Assembly: GCF_000599865.1 (NCBI RefSeq)
Contig: NZ_JHAC01000044.1
Span: 7,689-71,688 of the forward strand
DNA length: 64,000 nt
Direction of reading: 5' to 3'
DNA from: Deinococcus phoenicis
GTDB lineage: Bacteria > Deinococcota > Deinococci > Deinococcales > Deinococcaceae
The position numbers and the translations under genes were made by a program. This document shows positions 36,499 through 46,317 of this stretch, piece by piece (within the stretch, counting starts at the first letter, position 1; every line of letters begins with the position of its first letter). The notes beneath the pieces were generated by a model. It saw only the letters and a list, made by a program, of their open reading frames with translations. It was not told the DNA's origin and made no database searches.

Positions 36499-36735
36499 AT
36501 GCCAAACGTCATCCTGTACGCCACACCCACCTGCCCGGACTGCCATGCCCTGCGCCTCTGGTTCAACCGGCGCGGCATTCCCTTCGAGGAACGGGACCTG
36601 ACCATTCCGGCGGTCGCGGACGAGGCAAAAGCGCGGTACGGCGTGCGCGTCGCCCCCATCACGGTGGTTGGCGAGCAGTTCTTCTACGGCACCTTTGACC
36701 AGCAGCGGCCAAAGATCGAAGCCCTCCTCGGCTGA
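36499..36735 (+). CDS. Glutaredoxin-like protein (CPDC motif)
   Basis: A 78-residue thioredoxin-fold protein. The active site is CPDC in YATPTCPDCHALRLWF. The cis-proline segment is VRVAPITVVGEQF, followed by GTFDQQRPKIEALLG. It belongs to the NrdH/Grx-like group that reduces disulfides or mixed disulfides. The ATG is preceded by GTGAGG; a longer reading adds 20 unconserved residues. As last gene of the copper cluster it may repair copper-damaged thiols, which is inference. Confidence 0.87.
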   Translation: MPNVILYATPTCPDCHALRLWFNRRGIPFEERDLTIPAVADEAKARYGVRVAPITVVGEQFFYGTFDQQRPKIEALLG

Positions 36736-36862
36736 CCCTGGGCAGAAGTGGGCAGCACCGGCCGCGGTAACCGCTGGACAGGTGGCAGACGTGACGACGC
36801 ATGACCACGGCGGACACCAGGGCCACCAGCCCGGTGCACAGCGAGCGCACGCGTACCTGGGG

Positions 36863-37033
36863 TTAACCCCAACCTGACGTCAGAAGCGGGTTGGTGATTA
36901 ACCGCGAACAAAGGAACTTGAGGCTGTGCACCAGGACGAGGCGCGCGACCTTGAGACGCAAGCCTGCCATCGTCTTGCCCTGTCCCCAGCGCCCCCGGAA
37001 CCGACCGGGACCGAGTCGAAGGAACCGCCATTC
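36863..37033 (-). pseudogene. Decayed C-terminal gene fragment, possibly a transposase
   Basis: In the 400-base gene-free stretch 36736-37139, one minus-strand frame between stops reads WRFLRLGPGRFRGRWGQGKT and then MAGLRLKVARLVLVHSLKFL, ending near 36863. The basic, tryptophan-rich then helical pattern is like the C-terminus of DDE transposases, but no start and no catalytic part remain. No other gene is seen in the stretch. Confidence 0.35.
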
Positions 37034-37139
37034 TTACTGCCGGGCGAGGAAAAGTAGGGCGGGCCGGGCGGCTCTCTACATGCGCCAGCTGATCACTGCG
37101 CGCCGGGCGCTTCGGACAGGGAAAGCGGGCATGGCCGCC

Positions 37140-37823
37140 TCAGCCACTTCTGGGCACGCAGTGCCGGTACAGCTTCAGGGGCCGTCCAGTGGGCTGGTAT
37201 TGGACATCCACCTCGGCGAGGGACAGCGTCACCAGGTATTCGAGGTAGCGCCAGGCGGTGATGCGGCTGACCCCCAGGCATTGTCCGGCCGCCTCGGCAC
37301 TGAGCGCCTCCGGCCGCTTTTCCAGGAGAAGCTGCACTCTTTGTAAGGTCAGGGCATCGATGCCTTTGGGCAGACGCGTCACGGGATCGTGGCGCAGCAA
37401 ACGGTCCACGGCGTGCTGGGTGAGTTGCGCCGGCGAAGGTGTCAACCGGCGCTGCTGGTGGCGTTGCAAGGCCGCGGCCAGCCGGGCGTGATCGAAGGGC
37501 TTGATCAGGAAGTCGAGCACACCGCTGCGCACCGCCGTCTGCACCGTTCTCAGGTCGTTGGCGGCGGTGATCATGATCGTGTCCGGCGCGGTGCCGGTCC
37601 GTGGGAGGCGCTGCACCCAGTCCAGGCCGGAACCGTCCGGCAGGTAGATATCCACGATCAGGAGGTCTACGGGCACGGTGCCCAGGTCGCGCTCGGCCTG
37701 CGCCAGCGTCCCCACTTCGCCCACGACCAGAAAGCCGGGCGTGGCCTGGACCAGCGTCCGGTGAATGGTGCGGACGATCTCGTCGTCCTCGACGATCAGG
37801 ACGCGGCTGGGCGGCGCACTCAT
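37140..37823 (-). CDS. Response regulator, CitB/DcuR type
   Basis: A 227-residue regulator. The receiver has VEDDEIVRTIH, the phosphoacceptor in LLIVDIYLPDGSGLDWV and the lysine in FLIKPFDHARL. The C-terminal domain has a helix-turn-helix in ALSAEAAGQCLGVSRITAWR, the arrangement of CitB and DcuR. Its start overlaps the kinase stop by four bases (ATGA). It probably activates the divergent ABC transporter genes at 40960 in response to the substrate seen by the upstream binding protein and kinase. Confidence 0.9.
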   Translation of the reverse strand: MSAPPSRVLIVEDDEIVRTIHRTLVQATPGFLVVGEVGTLAQAERDLGTVPVDLLIVDIYLPDGSGLDWVQRLPRTGTAPDTIMITAANDLRTVQTAVRSGVLDFLIKPFDHARLAAALQRHQQRRLTPSPAQLTQHAVDRLLRHDPVTRLPKGIDALTLQRVQLLLEKRPEALSAEAAGQCLGVSRITAWRYLEYLVTLSLAEVDVQYQPTGRPLKLYRHCVPRSG

Positions 37824-39466
37824 GCCCCGCCCTCCGGCAGGCTGGGAATACTGACAATAAACACGGATTCCTCCTGAACACGGAGATACTGAAGTGCGCC
37901 CTGGACCGTCAGCAGTTGCTGATGGGCAAGGTGCAGGCCCTGGCCCCGTCCCTCGCCCTTGGTGCTGAAGCCGCGCAGAGGCAGCGAGGGCACCTGTTGG
38001 GGCGGGATACCGGGGCCGTTGTCGCGCACCTCGACCTGTAACCCCTCGGCGTCCTCGCCCACCACCACCGTCACCTGGGGCTGGGGCTGCCCCAGGGCCG
38101 CGTCGAACGCGTTCTCGATCAGGTTGCCCACGGTCAGCACCAGCACGTCCACCACGTTCTCCGGCCAGTGATCCCCCAGGGCGGAGGCGGCGTCCACCCC
38201 AAACGCCACACCCAGTTCACGGGCGCGCGCGATCTTGCCCACCAGGAGGGCGGCCAGCCGGGGCGGGGCGATGCCGGCGACGCTGTCACTGGCGTGCTGG
38301 GCCTGAACAGCTTCCCGCCCGATGATCTGGAGCGCCAGCTCTGGCAGGCCCAGCTGGATCAGGCCCGCGATGGTGTGCAGGCGGTTGGTGAATTCATGCG
38401 TCTGGGAGCGCAGGAGGTCCACGTACTGCCGCGTCTGGGTCAGCTCCTCGGCGAGCTGGACCGCCTCGGCACGTTCGCGGAACAGGACCACCTGCTGCGC
38501 GTGGGGCAGGGGATAGCGGGAAACCAGCATGGCCTGCCTCTTCCAGGAGGACGGCTGCTCACGGAATGGCCGGGTTCCTTCTGACTGCAATAGCGTGTGC
38601 AGCTCCGGCCAGAGGACCGGCAGGGGCGGCAGCGCGGCGACGCCCGTCACGCCGAGCTGATCCAGCGCCCGCTGGTTGGCCAGGATCACCTGCTGATCGG
38701 CGATCACCAGCACGCCCTCGCGCAGGGCGGTCAGAACGGCGTGGTGCTGGGCCATCAGCCCCGAGATCTGATCGGGTTCCAGGTCGAACAGATCCCGCCG
38801 CAGGCGCCCGCTGAGGTAGAGGCTGCTCAGCAGGGCGAACAGCAGCCCGAACGCGTACCACGGCAGCAGCCCCCGCATCACGCGGCCGATGCCCGCCTGG
38901 ACGGTGGGCAGCAGGAAACCGGTAGAAACCAGGCCGATCACCTCACCCCCCGCGCCGCGAATTTCCGCCTTCCCCCAGATGAAGTCCCTGAACTGCCCCA
39001 CGCCCACCTCGACCGGGTCCCCCCCGGCCAGCACGTCGTCGCTGCCGCTTTCACTGAGGCGGGCGGCGAGCGCGGGCGGAAAGGGATGGGCGTAGCGCAT
39101 GCCCAGCCGCCCCCCGACCACCAGAAAGTCGGCCCCGATGTCCTGCCGGACCCGCTCCAGCAGGGGGTCAAGCGTGACGGGCACGTCGGGACGGGTGAAG
39201 TAGGTGACCAGCAGCGGCATGTCCGCCAGGGTGCGGGAGATCATCAGCGCGCGGTCGCCGAACTCCAGGCGGGTCCGGTCGTTCAGCGAGGTGTACTGCA
39301 CGGCGGCGAGCACCAGCATCAGCAGCGTGAACGCGCCGACCTGACTCAGGAAGAAGCGCTGCCACATCCTCAGGCGCCGCCAGCGGGCCGGGGGGACGGT
39401 GGCGGCGGCGAGTTCCCTCGCGGCGGACCGCCGGGGGCGGGGGGCAGGCAGGCTAGAAGCGCGCAT
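37820..39466 (-). CDS. Sensor histidine kinase, CitA/DcuS type
   Basis: A 548-residue kinase. An arginine-rich N-terminus precedes helix 1 ([19 protein letters not shown]). A periplasmic Cache/PAS-like domain follows ([43 protein letters not shown]), then helix 2 ([19 protein letters not shown]). A cytoplasmic PAS segment precedes the H-box [20 protein letters not shown], typical of the citrate/fumarate sensor family. The ATPase has [18 protein letters not shown] and [11 protein letters not shown]. The start overlaps the stop of the binding-protein gene by 14 bases. It may receive its signal through that binding protein. Confidence 0.9.
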   Translation of the reverse strand: MRASSLPAPRPRRSAARELAAATVPPARWRRLRMWQRFFLSQVGAFTLLMLVLAAVQYTSLNDRTRLEFGDRALMISRTLADMPLLVTYFTRPDVPVTLDPLLERVRQDIGADFLVVGGRLGMRYAHPFPPALAARLSESGSDDVLAGGDPVEVGVGQFRDFIWGKAEIRGAGGEVIGLVSTGFLLPTVQAGIGRVMRGLLPWYAFGLLFALLSSLYLSGRLRRDLFDLEPDQISGLMAQHHAVLTALREGVLVIADQQVILANQRALDQLGVTGVAALPPLPVLWPELHTLLQSEGTRPFREQPSSWKRQAMLVSRYPLPHAQQVVLFRERAEAVQLAEELTQTRQYVDLLRSQTHEFTNRLHTIAGLIQLGLPELALQIIGREAVQAQHASDSVAGIAPPRLAALLVGKIARARELGVAFGVDAASALGDHWPENVVDVLVLTVGNLIENAFDAALGQPQPQVTVVVGEDAEGLQVEVRDNGPGIPPQQVPSLPLRGFSTKGEGRGQGLHLAHQQLLTVQGALQYLRVQEESVFIVSIPSLPEGGA

Positions 39467-40772
39467 TGTAGGCCCGGATAATCTGGTCTGCCCGCGCCTT
39501 GGCGGCCCGCAAGGTGCCGGTCACGTCGGCCCCCTTCAGCACCCGGTCGATGGACGCGTGCAGCACGGCCCTGACCTCATAGAAACTGCCGAACAGGGCG
39601 CCGGAGGTCGCGGGTGTGGGCCGGGTCGCGCGGAACTGCTCGAACGCGGCGGCATGCGCGGTGCCGGGCTGCAACCACCCCTGCTGCCGCAGCAGCTTCA
39701 CGCTGCTCGCCCGCAGCGGGTCGTAGCCACTCAGCCGGTGCCAGGCGGCCAGGTTGGCGGTGCCCGTCAGGTCCAGCGCGAAAGCCTGGGCGGCGGCAGC
39801 GGTCCGGGCGGGAATCTCACGCGGAATCCACAGGCTGCTGCCCCCCACCACCAGACCCTGCCGGGGGCTGCCCTGCGGGACCGGCATGACGCCCACGTCC
39901 ACCTGAAAGCCGCCCTGCCGGCTGCCCGCGAGCACCTGACCGATCCGCGAAGACGAGGTCAGCAGGAACGCCACGTTCCCTTTCAGGAAAAGCTGGGTCG
40001 AGCCGGCGTTGTCCTCGGGCTTCCCGGGGTTCAGGTAATACCCGGCGGCGTTCATCTGCTGGAGCCAGCGCAGGGGCCGGGCGACCGCCTCGCTGTCCAG
40101 GTAGGCCTGCGTGGCCCGCTGCCGGCGGCCATTCTGCCCGTCCACCCAGAGCGCCCCCCCCTGGGCGGCCCACTGCTCGAAGTACCAGGCGTCGACCGGA
40201 AAGGTCAGGCACCTGGCCGGCACCCGCGCCCGTTTCAGCGCGTCGCAGGTCCGGGTCAGTTCCTCCAGGGTCCGGGGCAACGGGGCGTCGCCGAGGCCGG
40301 CACGCCGCAACAGGGTGCGGTTGGCGTACAGCACCGGGGAGGACGTGTTGAAGGGGATGCCGTACAGCCGCCCGCCCACGGTGTAGTAGCGCAGGACGGC
40401 GGGCAGGTAATCCCCGAACTGCCGGGCCACCTGGGGCGGGAGCGGGCGGAACAGCATGCTGTCCACGGCCAGTTGCGTGCCCGCCTCCGAGATCTGCACC
40501 AGCGCGGGGGCCTTGCCTGTGCGCGCGGCGGTCGCCAGGGCCTGAAAGACCTGCGGGTAGCTCGTGTGGGCGACCGGAACGACCTGGATGTCCGGATGCG
40601 CGCGGTTGAAGGCGTCCGCCCGTTCCTGCATCCAGCGGGCACGCGGCGCGTCCGAGAAAATGTGCCAGAACTCCACCCGGACCGGCCCCGCGAGGCTGGC
40701 GCTTCCCAGGCAGGCCAGCGCCAGCGCCAGCCGCCACAGGACGACCACTCTGCGCCACAAGCTTGGAAACAT
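39453..40772 (-). CDS. Extracellular solute-binding protein, UgpB/family-1 like, sensor partner
   Basis: A 439-residue exported protein. The ATG at 40770-40772 gives a signal peptide (VVVLWRLALALACLGSASLA). Family-1 features include VRVEFWHIFSDAPRARWMQE, DIQVVPVAHTSYPQVFQAL, GIPFNTSSPVLYANR, LFLKGNVAFLLTSSSRIGQV and VGGSSLWIP. It is encoded with a kinase and response regulator and not with permeases, like PgtC of PgtABC and HptA of HptRSA. Its job is therefore probably signal detection and not uptake. Glycerol-phosphate or hexose-phosphate ligands are candidates from family and context. Confidence 0.85.
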   Translation of the reverse strand: MFPSLWRRVVVLWRLALALACLGSASLAGPVRVEFWHIFSDAPRARWMQERADAFNRAHPDIQVVPVAHTSYPQVFQALATAARTGKAPALVQISEAGTQLAVDSMLFRPLPPQVARQFGDYLPAVLRYYTVGGRLYGIPFNTSSPVLYANRTLLRRAGLGDAPLPRTLEELTRTCDALKRARVPARCLTFPVDAWYFEQWAAQGGALWVDGQNGRRQRATQAYLDSEAVARPLRWLQQMNAAGYYLNPGKPEDNAGSTQLFLKGNVAFLLTSSSRIGQVLAGSRQGGFQVDVGVMPVPQGSPRQGLVVGGSSLWIPREIPARTAAAAQAFALDLTGTANLAAWHRLSGYDPLRASSVKLLRQQGWLQPGTAHAAAFEQFRATRPTPATSGALFGSFYEVRAVLHASIDRVLKGADVTGTLRAAKARADQIIRAYNARF

Positions 40773-40959
40773 GCTGCCCCACAGTGTAGAGCGCCCGTCC
40801 GGGGGCGGCGGACCCCGGCACATGAACTCTATGAACCAAAGCTTGAGCGGGCCAGCCTGGGGCCGCAGACTTTGAAGGCAACACCACAATCCGTTTCGCT
40901 GGCCGACCTCACGGCGGCCAGTCCAGCGCCCGTCCCCTTTCTGTTCAGGAGGTTTTGCT

Positions 40960-41967
40960 ATGAAACGTCTGCTCACGCTCGCGCTGTTCTCGGCGGCCAC
41001 GGCTTCGGCCCAGGGAGCCGTGACCTTTATCTGCGGCGCACAGGCCGACTGGTGCCAGGTGGTCGCCAACGCCTACAAGAAGGAGACGGGCCAGGAAGCC
41101 AAGTTCCTGCGGCTGTCCGCCGGCGAGTCGCTGGCCCGCTTGCGCGCCGAGAAGGCCAATCCCGGCTTCGACGTGCTGTTCGGCGGCACCGGCGACGTTC
41201 ACGAGACGGGCACCAGGGAAAAGCTCCTGACCTTTTACAAACCCAGGGCCTGGAACGACCTGTATCCCGAACTCCGCCAGCAGGTGAAGAACGCCTATAT
41301 CCCGCTGTACACCGGGGCGCTGGGCTTCGCGGTCAATGACACGGTTCTCAAGCGGCGGAACCTGCCGGCGCCCCAGGACTGGACCGACCTGGGCGACCCC
41401 CGCTACAAGGGCCTGATCGCCATGCCGAACCCCAACACCTCCGGCACGGCCTACACCATGATCACCACCCTGATCCAGATCTACGGCGAGGACAGGGCCT
41501 TCGACCTGCTGAAGAAGATCCACAACAACGTTCCCCGCAACGGCTACACCCGCCCCGGCTCGGGCGCGGCATTCCTGGCGGCCCGTGGTGAGGTGGCCGT
41601 GGGCGTGACCTTCATGCACGACGCGGTGGCGCAGAACGTCCGGGGCTTCCCGGTGCGGGCCGCCGCGCCCAGAAGCGGCACCGGCACCGAGATCGGCGGC
41701 GTGAGCCTGGTGACGGGCGGCCCCAACCCCGAAGGCGGCAAGAAGTTCATCGACTTCGTGTTGCGGCCCGACATTCAGAAGCTCGCCGCCACGGTGGAGT
41801 CCTTCCAGATCCCGTCGAACAGCAAGACGCCCGTGCCCGCCGCCGCCCCCAACCTCGACAAGATCAAGCTGATCGACTACGACTTCGCGAAGTGGGGCGA
41901 GACGGCCACGCGGAACCGCATCATCTCCCGCTGGACGAAGGAGGTCTTCCCATTGCCACGTCGCTGA
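40960..41967 (+). CDS. ABC transporter substrate-binding protein, AfuA/Fbp type
   Basis: A 335-residue periplasmic binding protein with a signal peptide ending ATASAQ. Family features are FICGAQADWCQVVANAYKKE, GFDVLFGGTGDVHETG, LGDPRYKGLIAMPNPNTSGT and GGVSLVTGGPNPEGGKKFI. This group contains iron(III)-binding FbpA, phosphonate-binding PhnS and the sugar-phosphate binder AfuA. The ferric-site tyrosine pair is not evident, so an organophosphate or sugar-phosphate ligand is more likely than iron. GGAGG precedes the ATG. The permease and ATPase follow directly. It is divergent from the sensor operon. Confidence 0.87.
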   Translation: MKRLLTLALFSAATASAQGAVTFICGAQADWCQVVANAYKKETGQEAKFLRLSAGESLARLRAEKANPGFDVLFGGTGDVHETGTREKLLTFYKPRAWNDLYPELRQQVKNAYIPLYTGALGFAVNDTVLKRRNLPAPQDWTDLGDPRYKGLIAMPNPNTSGTAYTMITTLIQIYGEDRAFDLLKKIHNNVPRNGYTRPGSGAAFLAARGEVAVGVTFMHDAVAQNVRGFPVRAAAPRSGTGTEIGGVSLVTGGPNPEGGKKFIDFVLRPDIQKLAATVESFQIPSNSKTPVPAAAPNLDKIKLIDYDFAKWGETATRNRIISRWTKEVFPLPRR

Positions 41968-44315
41968 ATCCCCCGCTGGGCCGCCTGACCCGGCCGCGCG
42001 CCCTTCAGCTCGCGTTGCTGGTCTGGCCGGTGCTGGGGCTGCTCGCCTTCGCGTTCCTGCCCTGGCAGCGCAGCGGGCGCGCCTTCCTGGCCGGGGGCGA
42101 CACGGCGCTGGAACTGCTGCCCGCCGCGCCCTGGCTGTGGGTGCCGCTGCTGGCCCTGGTGGCCTCGCTGGCCGCCGGCTTCCTGAATCGCGCCGTCCGG
42201 GCCTGGCCCGCGCTGGTGGTGGGCCTGGCGGGCTTCTTGGTCACGGCCTCTTTCATCGTCTTCCGGAATCAGCCGGTGGACCTGGGGGCGCTGGTTACGG
42301 CGCTGTCACTGCTGTCGCTCACCGGGATGGCCCTCTCGGACACGGGCATCATCAAGGCCGACCGCTTCATCGCGGGCGCGACCCTGTGGGTGGGCCTGTT
42401 CCTGATCCTGTTCGTGATGTTCCCGCTCGTCAAGGTGCTGCGGACGGCCTTCGGTGAGACGGGTTTCAGCCTGGAAGCCTTCCGGTCGGTGCTCGGTTCG
42501 CCCGCCTTCTTCGTCCTCGAAAACGACACCACGCCGCGCAGTGAGGGGACGCTGGCCCTGATCTGGACCGCCGTGGGGGCGTTGGGCGGTCTGGCCCTCT
42601 CGCTGTGGCGGCGCCGTCCCGCGCTCGCCGTGCTGCGGAACACGCTGCTGGCTGCCCTGGGTGCCGGCGTGCTGGCCAGCTTGCTGCTGGGTTTCGGGGC
42701 ACTGCGGAATAGCCTGCTGCTCTCGGTGAGTGTGGCCGCCGCCTCGACCGCGCTCGCGTTCGCCTTCGCGCTGCTGGGGGCTCGCAGCCGGGCACCCTTC
42801 GGTCCCTACCTGTTCCTGCCGCTGGCGCTGGCCGGGTACGCCGTCGGTTCACTGGCGTCCAGCACACCGACGACGGCGGCTTACGGCCTGCTGTTCAAGG
42901 GGCTGGGCGTCCTGCTGGGCCTCGCGCTGGCGGGGTGGTTGACCCGGCGGCGGGTCACGGCGGCGCGGCTGCTGGGGGTCTTCTCGCTGCTGCCCATCAT
43001 CACGCCGCCCTTCGTGATCGGCTTCGCGCTGATCTTCCTGCTGGGCCGCCAGGGGCTGATTACCCACAGTATCCTGGGCCTGGACACCGACGCGCTGCTG
43101 GGGCCGCTGGGTGTGGGCATCGCGCAGACGCTGGCCTTCACGCCCATCGCGTACCTGGTGCTGGTCGGCGTGGTGCAGAGCCTGAACGGCACGCTGGAAG
43201 AAGCCGCCGTGACCCTCGGCGCCAACCGCTGGCACGTGCTGAAAACGGTGATCTGGCCGCTGGTCCGGCCCGGCCTGGCAAACGCCTTCTTGCTGACCGT
43301 GATCGAGAGCCTCGCGGACTTCGGGAACCCCTTCATCATGGGCGGGTCGTTCCTGGCCACCGAGGTGTATTTCGCGGTCGAGTTCAACCCCAACGAGGCG
43401 TCGGTGTACGGCACGGTCCTGCTGGCCCTCAGCATCACGGCGTTTCTGGTGCAGCAGGCCTGGGTGGGCCGCACCAACTTCACAACCGTGACGGGCAAGC
43501 CCACCCAGGGCGGCGTGACGCCGCTGCCTCCCGCGCTGGAACGCTCCCTGCTCGTGCTGTTCACGCTCTGGGTGCTGCTGGTCGGCGCGGTGTACGGAAG
43601 CATGCTGTTCGGCGCCCTGGTGAAACTGTGGGGCTTCAACAACACCTTCACCGTGGAACACCTCCTCAACCTGTCCTCCGGCTCGATGGCGGTGTTCCTG
43701 AATACCCTCAAGATCGCCGCGATCAGCAGCGTGCCGGTGCTGCTCCTCAGCGTGGTGATCGCCTTTCTGATCACGCGGCAGAAGTTCTTCGGGCGGGGCT
43801 TCATCGAACTCGGCTCGCTGCTCTCCTTCGCGGTTCCGGGCACGGTCATCGGCATCGGCTACGTGATGGCGCTCAACAGCGGCTTCGCGTACCTGACCGG
43901 CACCATGATCATCCTGGTGATCGCCTTCGTCTTCCGCAACATGCCCGTCGGCATCCGCTCGGCCGTCGCCAACCTGCGGCAGATCGACCCGGCCCTGGAG
44001 GAGGCCAGCACCACCCTGCGCGCCAGCAGCGTGACCACCCTGCTGCGCGTGGTGATGCCGCTGATCCGCCCGGCGCTGGTGTCGGCCCTGATCTTCGCCT
44101 TCGTGCGCGCCATGACGGCCATCTCGCAGATCATCTTCCTGATCTCCCCGGATCACAAGGTCGTGACCAGCGAGATTCTCAGCATGGTGGAACGCGGGCA
44201 GCTCGGGGACGCCGCCGCCCTCTCCGCCCTGCTGGTCTTCACGCTCGCCGCCGTGATCGCCCTGACGAACCTGCTCGTCAGCCGCCTGGGTACGCCCGTC
44301 AAGGTGACCTCATGA
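41952..44315 (+). CDS. ABC transporter permease, two fused halves (AfuB/FbpB type)
   Basis: A protein of about 787 residues with two consecutive permease domains. The EAA loops are visible in the regions EEAAVTLGANRWHVLKTVIW and EEASTTLRASSVTTLLRVVM. About 14 membrane helices are expected, including an N-terminal extension with three or four. AAGGAGG (41938-41944) lies seven bases before ATT at 41952, and no ATG, GTG or TTG in frame lies within useful distance. The only canonical alternative is a GTG at 41892 deep in the binding-protein gene without a ribosome site. ATT initiation is therefore proposed. Its stop overlaps the ATPase start (ATGA). Confidence 0.85.
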   Translation: MATSLNPPLGRLTRPRALQLALLVWPVLGLLAFAFLPWQRSGRAFLAGGDTALELLPAAPWLWVPLLALVASLAAGFLNRAVRAWPALVVGLAGFLVTASFIVFRNQPVDLGALVTALSLLSLTGMALSDTGIIKADRFIAGATLWVGLFLILFVMFPLVKVLRTAFGETGFSLEAFRSVLGSPAFFVLENDTTPRSEGTLALIWTAVGALGGLALSLWRRRPALAVLRNTLLAALGAGVLASLLLGFGALRNSLLLSVSVAAASTALAFAFALLGARSRAPFGPYLFLPLALAGYAVGSLASSTPTTAAYGLLFKGLGVLLGLALAGWLTRRRVTAARLLGVFSLLPIITPPFVIGFALIFLLGRQGLITHSILGLDTDALLGPLGVGIAQTLAFTPIAYLVLVGVVQSLNGTLEEAAVTLGANRWHVLKTVIWPLVRPGLANAFLLTVIESLADFGNPFIMGGSFLATEVYFAVEFNPNEASVYGTVLLALSITAFLVQQAWVGRTNFTTVTGKPTQGGVTPLPPALERSLLVLFTLWVLLVGAVYGSMLFGALVKLWGFNNTFTVEHLLNLSSGSMAVFLNTLKIAAISSVPVLLLSVVIAFLITRQKFFGRGFIELGSLLSFAVPGTVIGIGYVMALNSGFAYLTGTMIILVIAFVFRNMPVGIRSAVANLRQIDPALEEASTTLRASSVTTLLRVVMPLIRPALVSALIFAFVRAMTAISQIIFLISPDHKVVTSEILSMVERGQLGDAAALSALLVFTLAAVIALTNLLVSRLGTPVKVTS

Positions 44316-45379
44316 CCACGCTTCCCGCACCCCGCCCGACCGCCCGCTTTCAGGCCAGCCAGGCCGCCCCCGTCCGGCTGGAAGGCATCACCAAACGCTT
44401 CGGCAGGAACACCGTCGTGAACCGCGTGAGCCTCGATATCCAGCCCGGAACGCTGGTTACCCTGCTGGGTCCCAGCGGCTGCGGGAAAACCACCATCCTG
44501 CGGATGATCGCCGGGCTGGAAACCATCACGGAAGGCCAGCTCTCCATCGACGGGGAGGACGTGACCCAGCTCTCGGCGGCCCAGCGGGACGTGACGATGG
44601 TGTTCCAGAGTTACGCCCTCTTCCCGCACCTGAGCGTGCTGGAAAACGTCGCGTATGGCCTGCGCGTCGGCCGCCACCCCCAGCCCCTCACGGCGGCGGA
44701 AGAAGCCCTGGCCCTGGTCGGCCTCGGCGGGTACGGGGGCCGCGCGCCTTCCCAGCTTTCGGGCGGGCAGCAACAGCGCGTCGCCCTGGCCCGCGCGCTG
44801 GTCATGAAGCCCAAGGTGCTGCTGTTCGACGAACCCCTCAGCAACCTGGACGCCAAGCTGCGCCGCAAGATGCGCAACGAGATTCGCGCGATCCAGCAGG
44901 ACCTCGGCATCACCGCCGTATACGTCACGCACGATCAGGCCGAGGCGCTCGCGATCTCGGACGTGGTCGTGGTGATGAGTGCGGGGAACATCGAGCAGGT
45001 CGGGAGTCCCGAAGACCTCTACCGCCGGCCCGCCAACGCCTTTGTGGCCGACTTTATCGGGGAAGCCAACCTGCTCCAGGCCACCTACGACGGCCAGCAA
45101 TTGGCGTTCGGGAGCGTCACCCTGCCTTACACCCAGCCGGGCGCGCCCACCGGAAACGTGCGCGTGCTGGTCCGCCCGGAGGCCATCGCCTTCAGCCACA
45201 CCGGGCTGGCTGGCCGCGTCACGTCCGGTGCCTATCTGGGGGCCACCACCGAATACACCATCGACACACCGGCCGGTGAGGTGCTGATCGCCCCGCCTTC
45301 CGAGGCGACGGTGCTGCCGAACGGGACCGACGTTCGCCTGTCCTTCCGCAGTAACGGTCTGTACATCCTGCCCGCCTGA
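44312..45379 (+). CDS. ABC transporter ATP-binding protein, AfuC/PotA type
   Basis: A 355-residue ATPase. Walker A is GPSGCGKTT, the Q-loop [10 protein letters not shown], the signature LSGGQQQR, Walker [15 protein letters not shown] and the H-loop VTHDQAEA. The C-terminal TOBE domain ([31 protein letters not shown]) is typical of importers for polyamines, iron and sugar phosphates. It couples ATP use to the fused permease encoded just upstream with a four-base overlap. All catalytic residues are in place. Confidence 0.94.
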   Translation: MTTLPAPRPTARFQASQAAPVRLEGITKRFGRNTVVNRVSLDIQPGTLVTLLGPSGCGKTTILRMIAGLETITEGQLSIDGEDVTQLSAAQRDVTMVFQSYALFPHLSVLENVAYGLRVGRHPQPLTAAEEALALVGLGGYGGRAPSQLSGGQQQRVALARALVMKPKVLLFDEPLSNLDAKLRRKMRNEIRAIQQDLGITAVYVTHDQAEALAISDVVVVMSAGNIEQVGSPEDLYRRPANAFVADFIGEANLLQATYDGQQLAFGSVTLPYTQPGAPTGNVRVLVRPEAIAFSHTGLAGRVTSGAYLGATTEYTIDTPAGEVLIAPPSEATVLPNGTDVRLSFRSNGLYILPA

Positions 45380-45404
45380 CCCACCCCCCTCCCAAGGAGA
45401 CCCC

Positions 45405-45962
45405 ATGCGCCACCTGTTCCTGTCCACCGCCCTGCTGCTCTCCAGCGCCACCGCGCAGGTCACCATCTTCAGCATCCCCGCGCTGCCGCCGGGTATGACG
45501 GCCCCCAGCCAGCCGCCCGCCCAGAGCAACCCGGCCACCCCGGCCGGTCCCGTCCAGAAGGTCGAGATTCAGGAGGTGGAGGTGACCTCGCCGGTCAGCA
45601 CGGGCACGTCCCCCACGGTGGCCAGCGAGGACGTGGGTGAAGTCTCCATTCCCCTGCGGGCCACCGACAAGGACGGTCGGCCGGTCGCGGGCGTCTCCAT
45701 CGACTGGGAAGTCAAGAACACGGGCAAGGCCCCGGTGTACGTCATTTCCAGCCAGAGTGGCGGGGCCGAACAGCTCCTGGGGACCACCATCGCGCCGGGC
45801 GAGACCTGGAAGGGGACCACGACCACCGGCCCGGACGGCATCACGGCCCTGCTGCTGAACGCGGCGGCCAGCACTGCGGCGGCCCTCAAGGTCACCGGGC
45901 CGACTGGGGAAGTCAAGAACCTGCGTGAGGCCGCCCAGACCATCGACTGGATCGGGGAGTAA
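45405..45962 (+). CDS. Exported protein with Ig-like domain, end of transporter operon
   Basis: A 185-residue protein with a signal peptide (LFLSTALLLSSATAQ). A proline-rich linker is followed by beta-strand-rich sequence (VGEVSIPLRATDKDGRPVAG, VSIDWEVKNTGKAPVYV) that looks like a bacterial Ig-like (Big_1) domain. AAGGAG precedes the ATG and the ATPase gene ends only 25 bases upstream, so it is probably in the same transcript. It could be an envelope accessory of the importer; no specific function is recognised. Confidence 0.7.
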   Translation: MRHLFLSTALLLSSATAQVTIFSIPALPPGMTAPSQPPAQSNPATPAGPVQKVEIQEVEVTSPVSTGTSPTVASEDVGEVSIPLRATDKDGRPVAGVSIDWEVKNTGKAPVYVISSQSGGAEQLLGTTIAPGETWKGTTTTGPDGITALLLNAAASTAAALKVTGPTGEVKNLREAAQTIDWIGE

Positions 45963-46317
45963 GGCCGTCTTCCCGGGAGTCCCGCGCGGCCAGGAAGGGC
46001 GGCGCGGGGCTTGTCTGTGAACGTCCCACACGGCGTTCGGGGAAGGCACCTTGCGGCTTGCCAATCAGCACGAGGGATACCGGTTCGAGGACCTGACCGG
46101 CGATTTCGTTTGTGCCAACGAACTCAGGCCGGAAGCGGGCAGGACCTCCACCCTCATCCCGGCGGACTTCCTGATGCCGCCTAAAAACCAGCGGCGGTTT
46201 GAACCTCTCCGCCCACGTGTTTTGCTCACCGGCTGACCCGCCGCGTGGCCTCCGTGGAGGAACTGCAAAAGAGCGGTAGCCCTCCGCCAGCCCTGTGCTG
46301 TGCGGGGCCAGGCAGTC
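45963..46317. other. Intergenic sequence, no clear gene
   Basis: There is a 61-codon frame at 46051-46236 (contains FEDLTGDFVCANELRPEAGR), but it has no ribosome site and no recognised family. I regard it as chance or debris. The right end leads into the AT-rich promoter of the SWIM operon. Confidence 0.4.

Noticed and set aside
36668..36877. 69-codon plus-strand frame after the glutaredoxin gene
   Set aside because: It begins inside the glutaredoxin gene in another frame and has no ribosome site or family resemblance.
46051..46236. 61-codon frame before the SWIM operon
   Set aside because: No ribosome site, no known family, and it lies in a region that otherwise looks non-coding.
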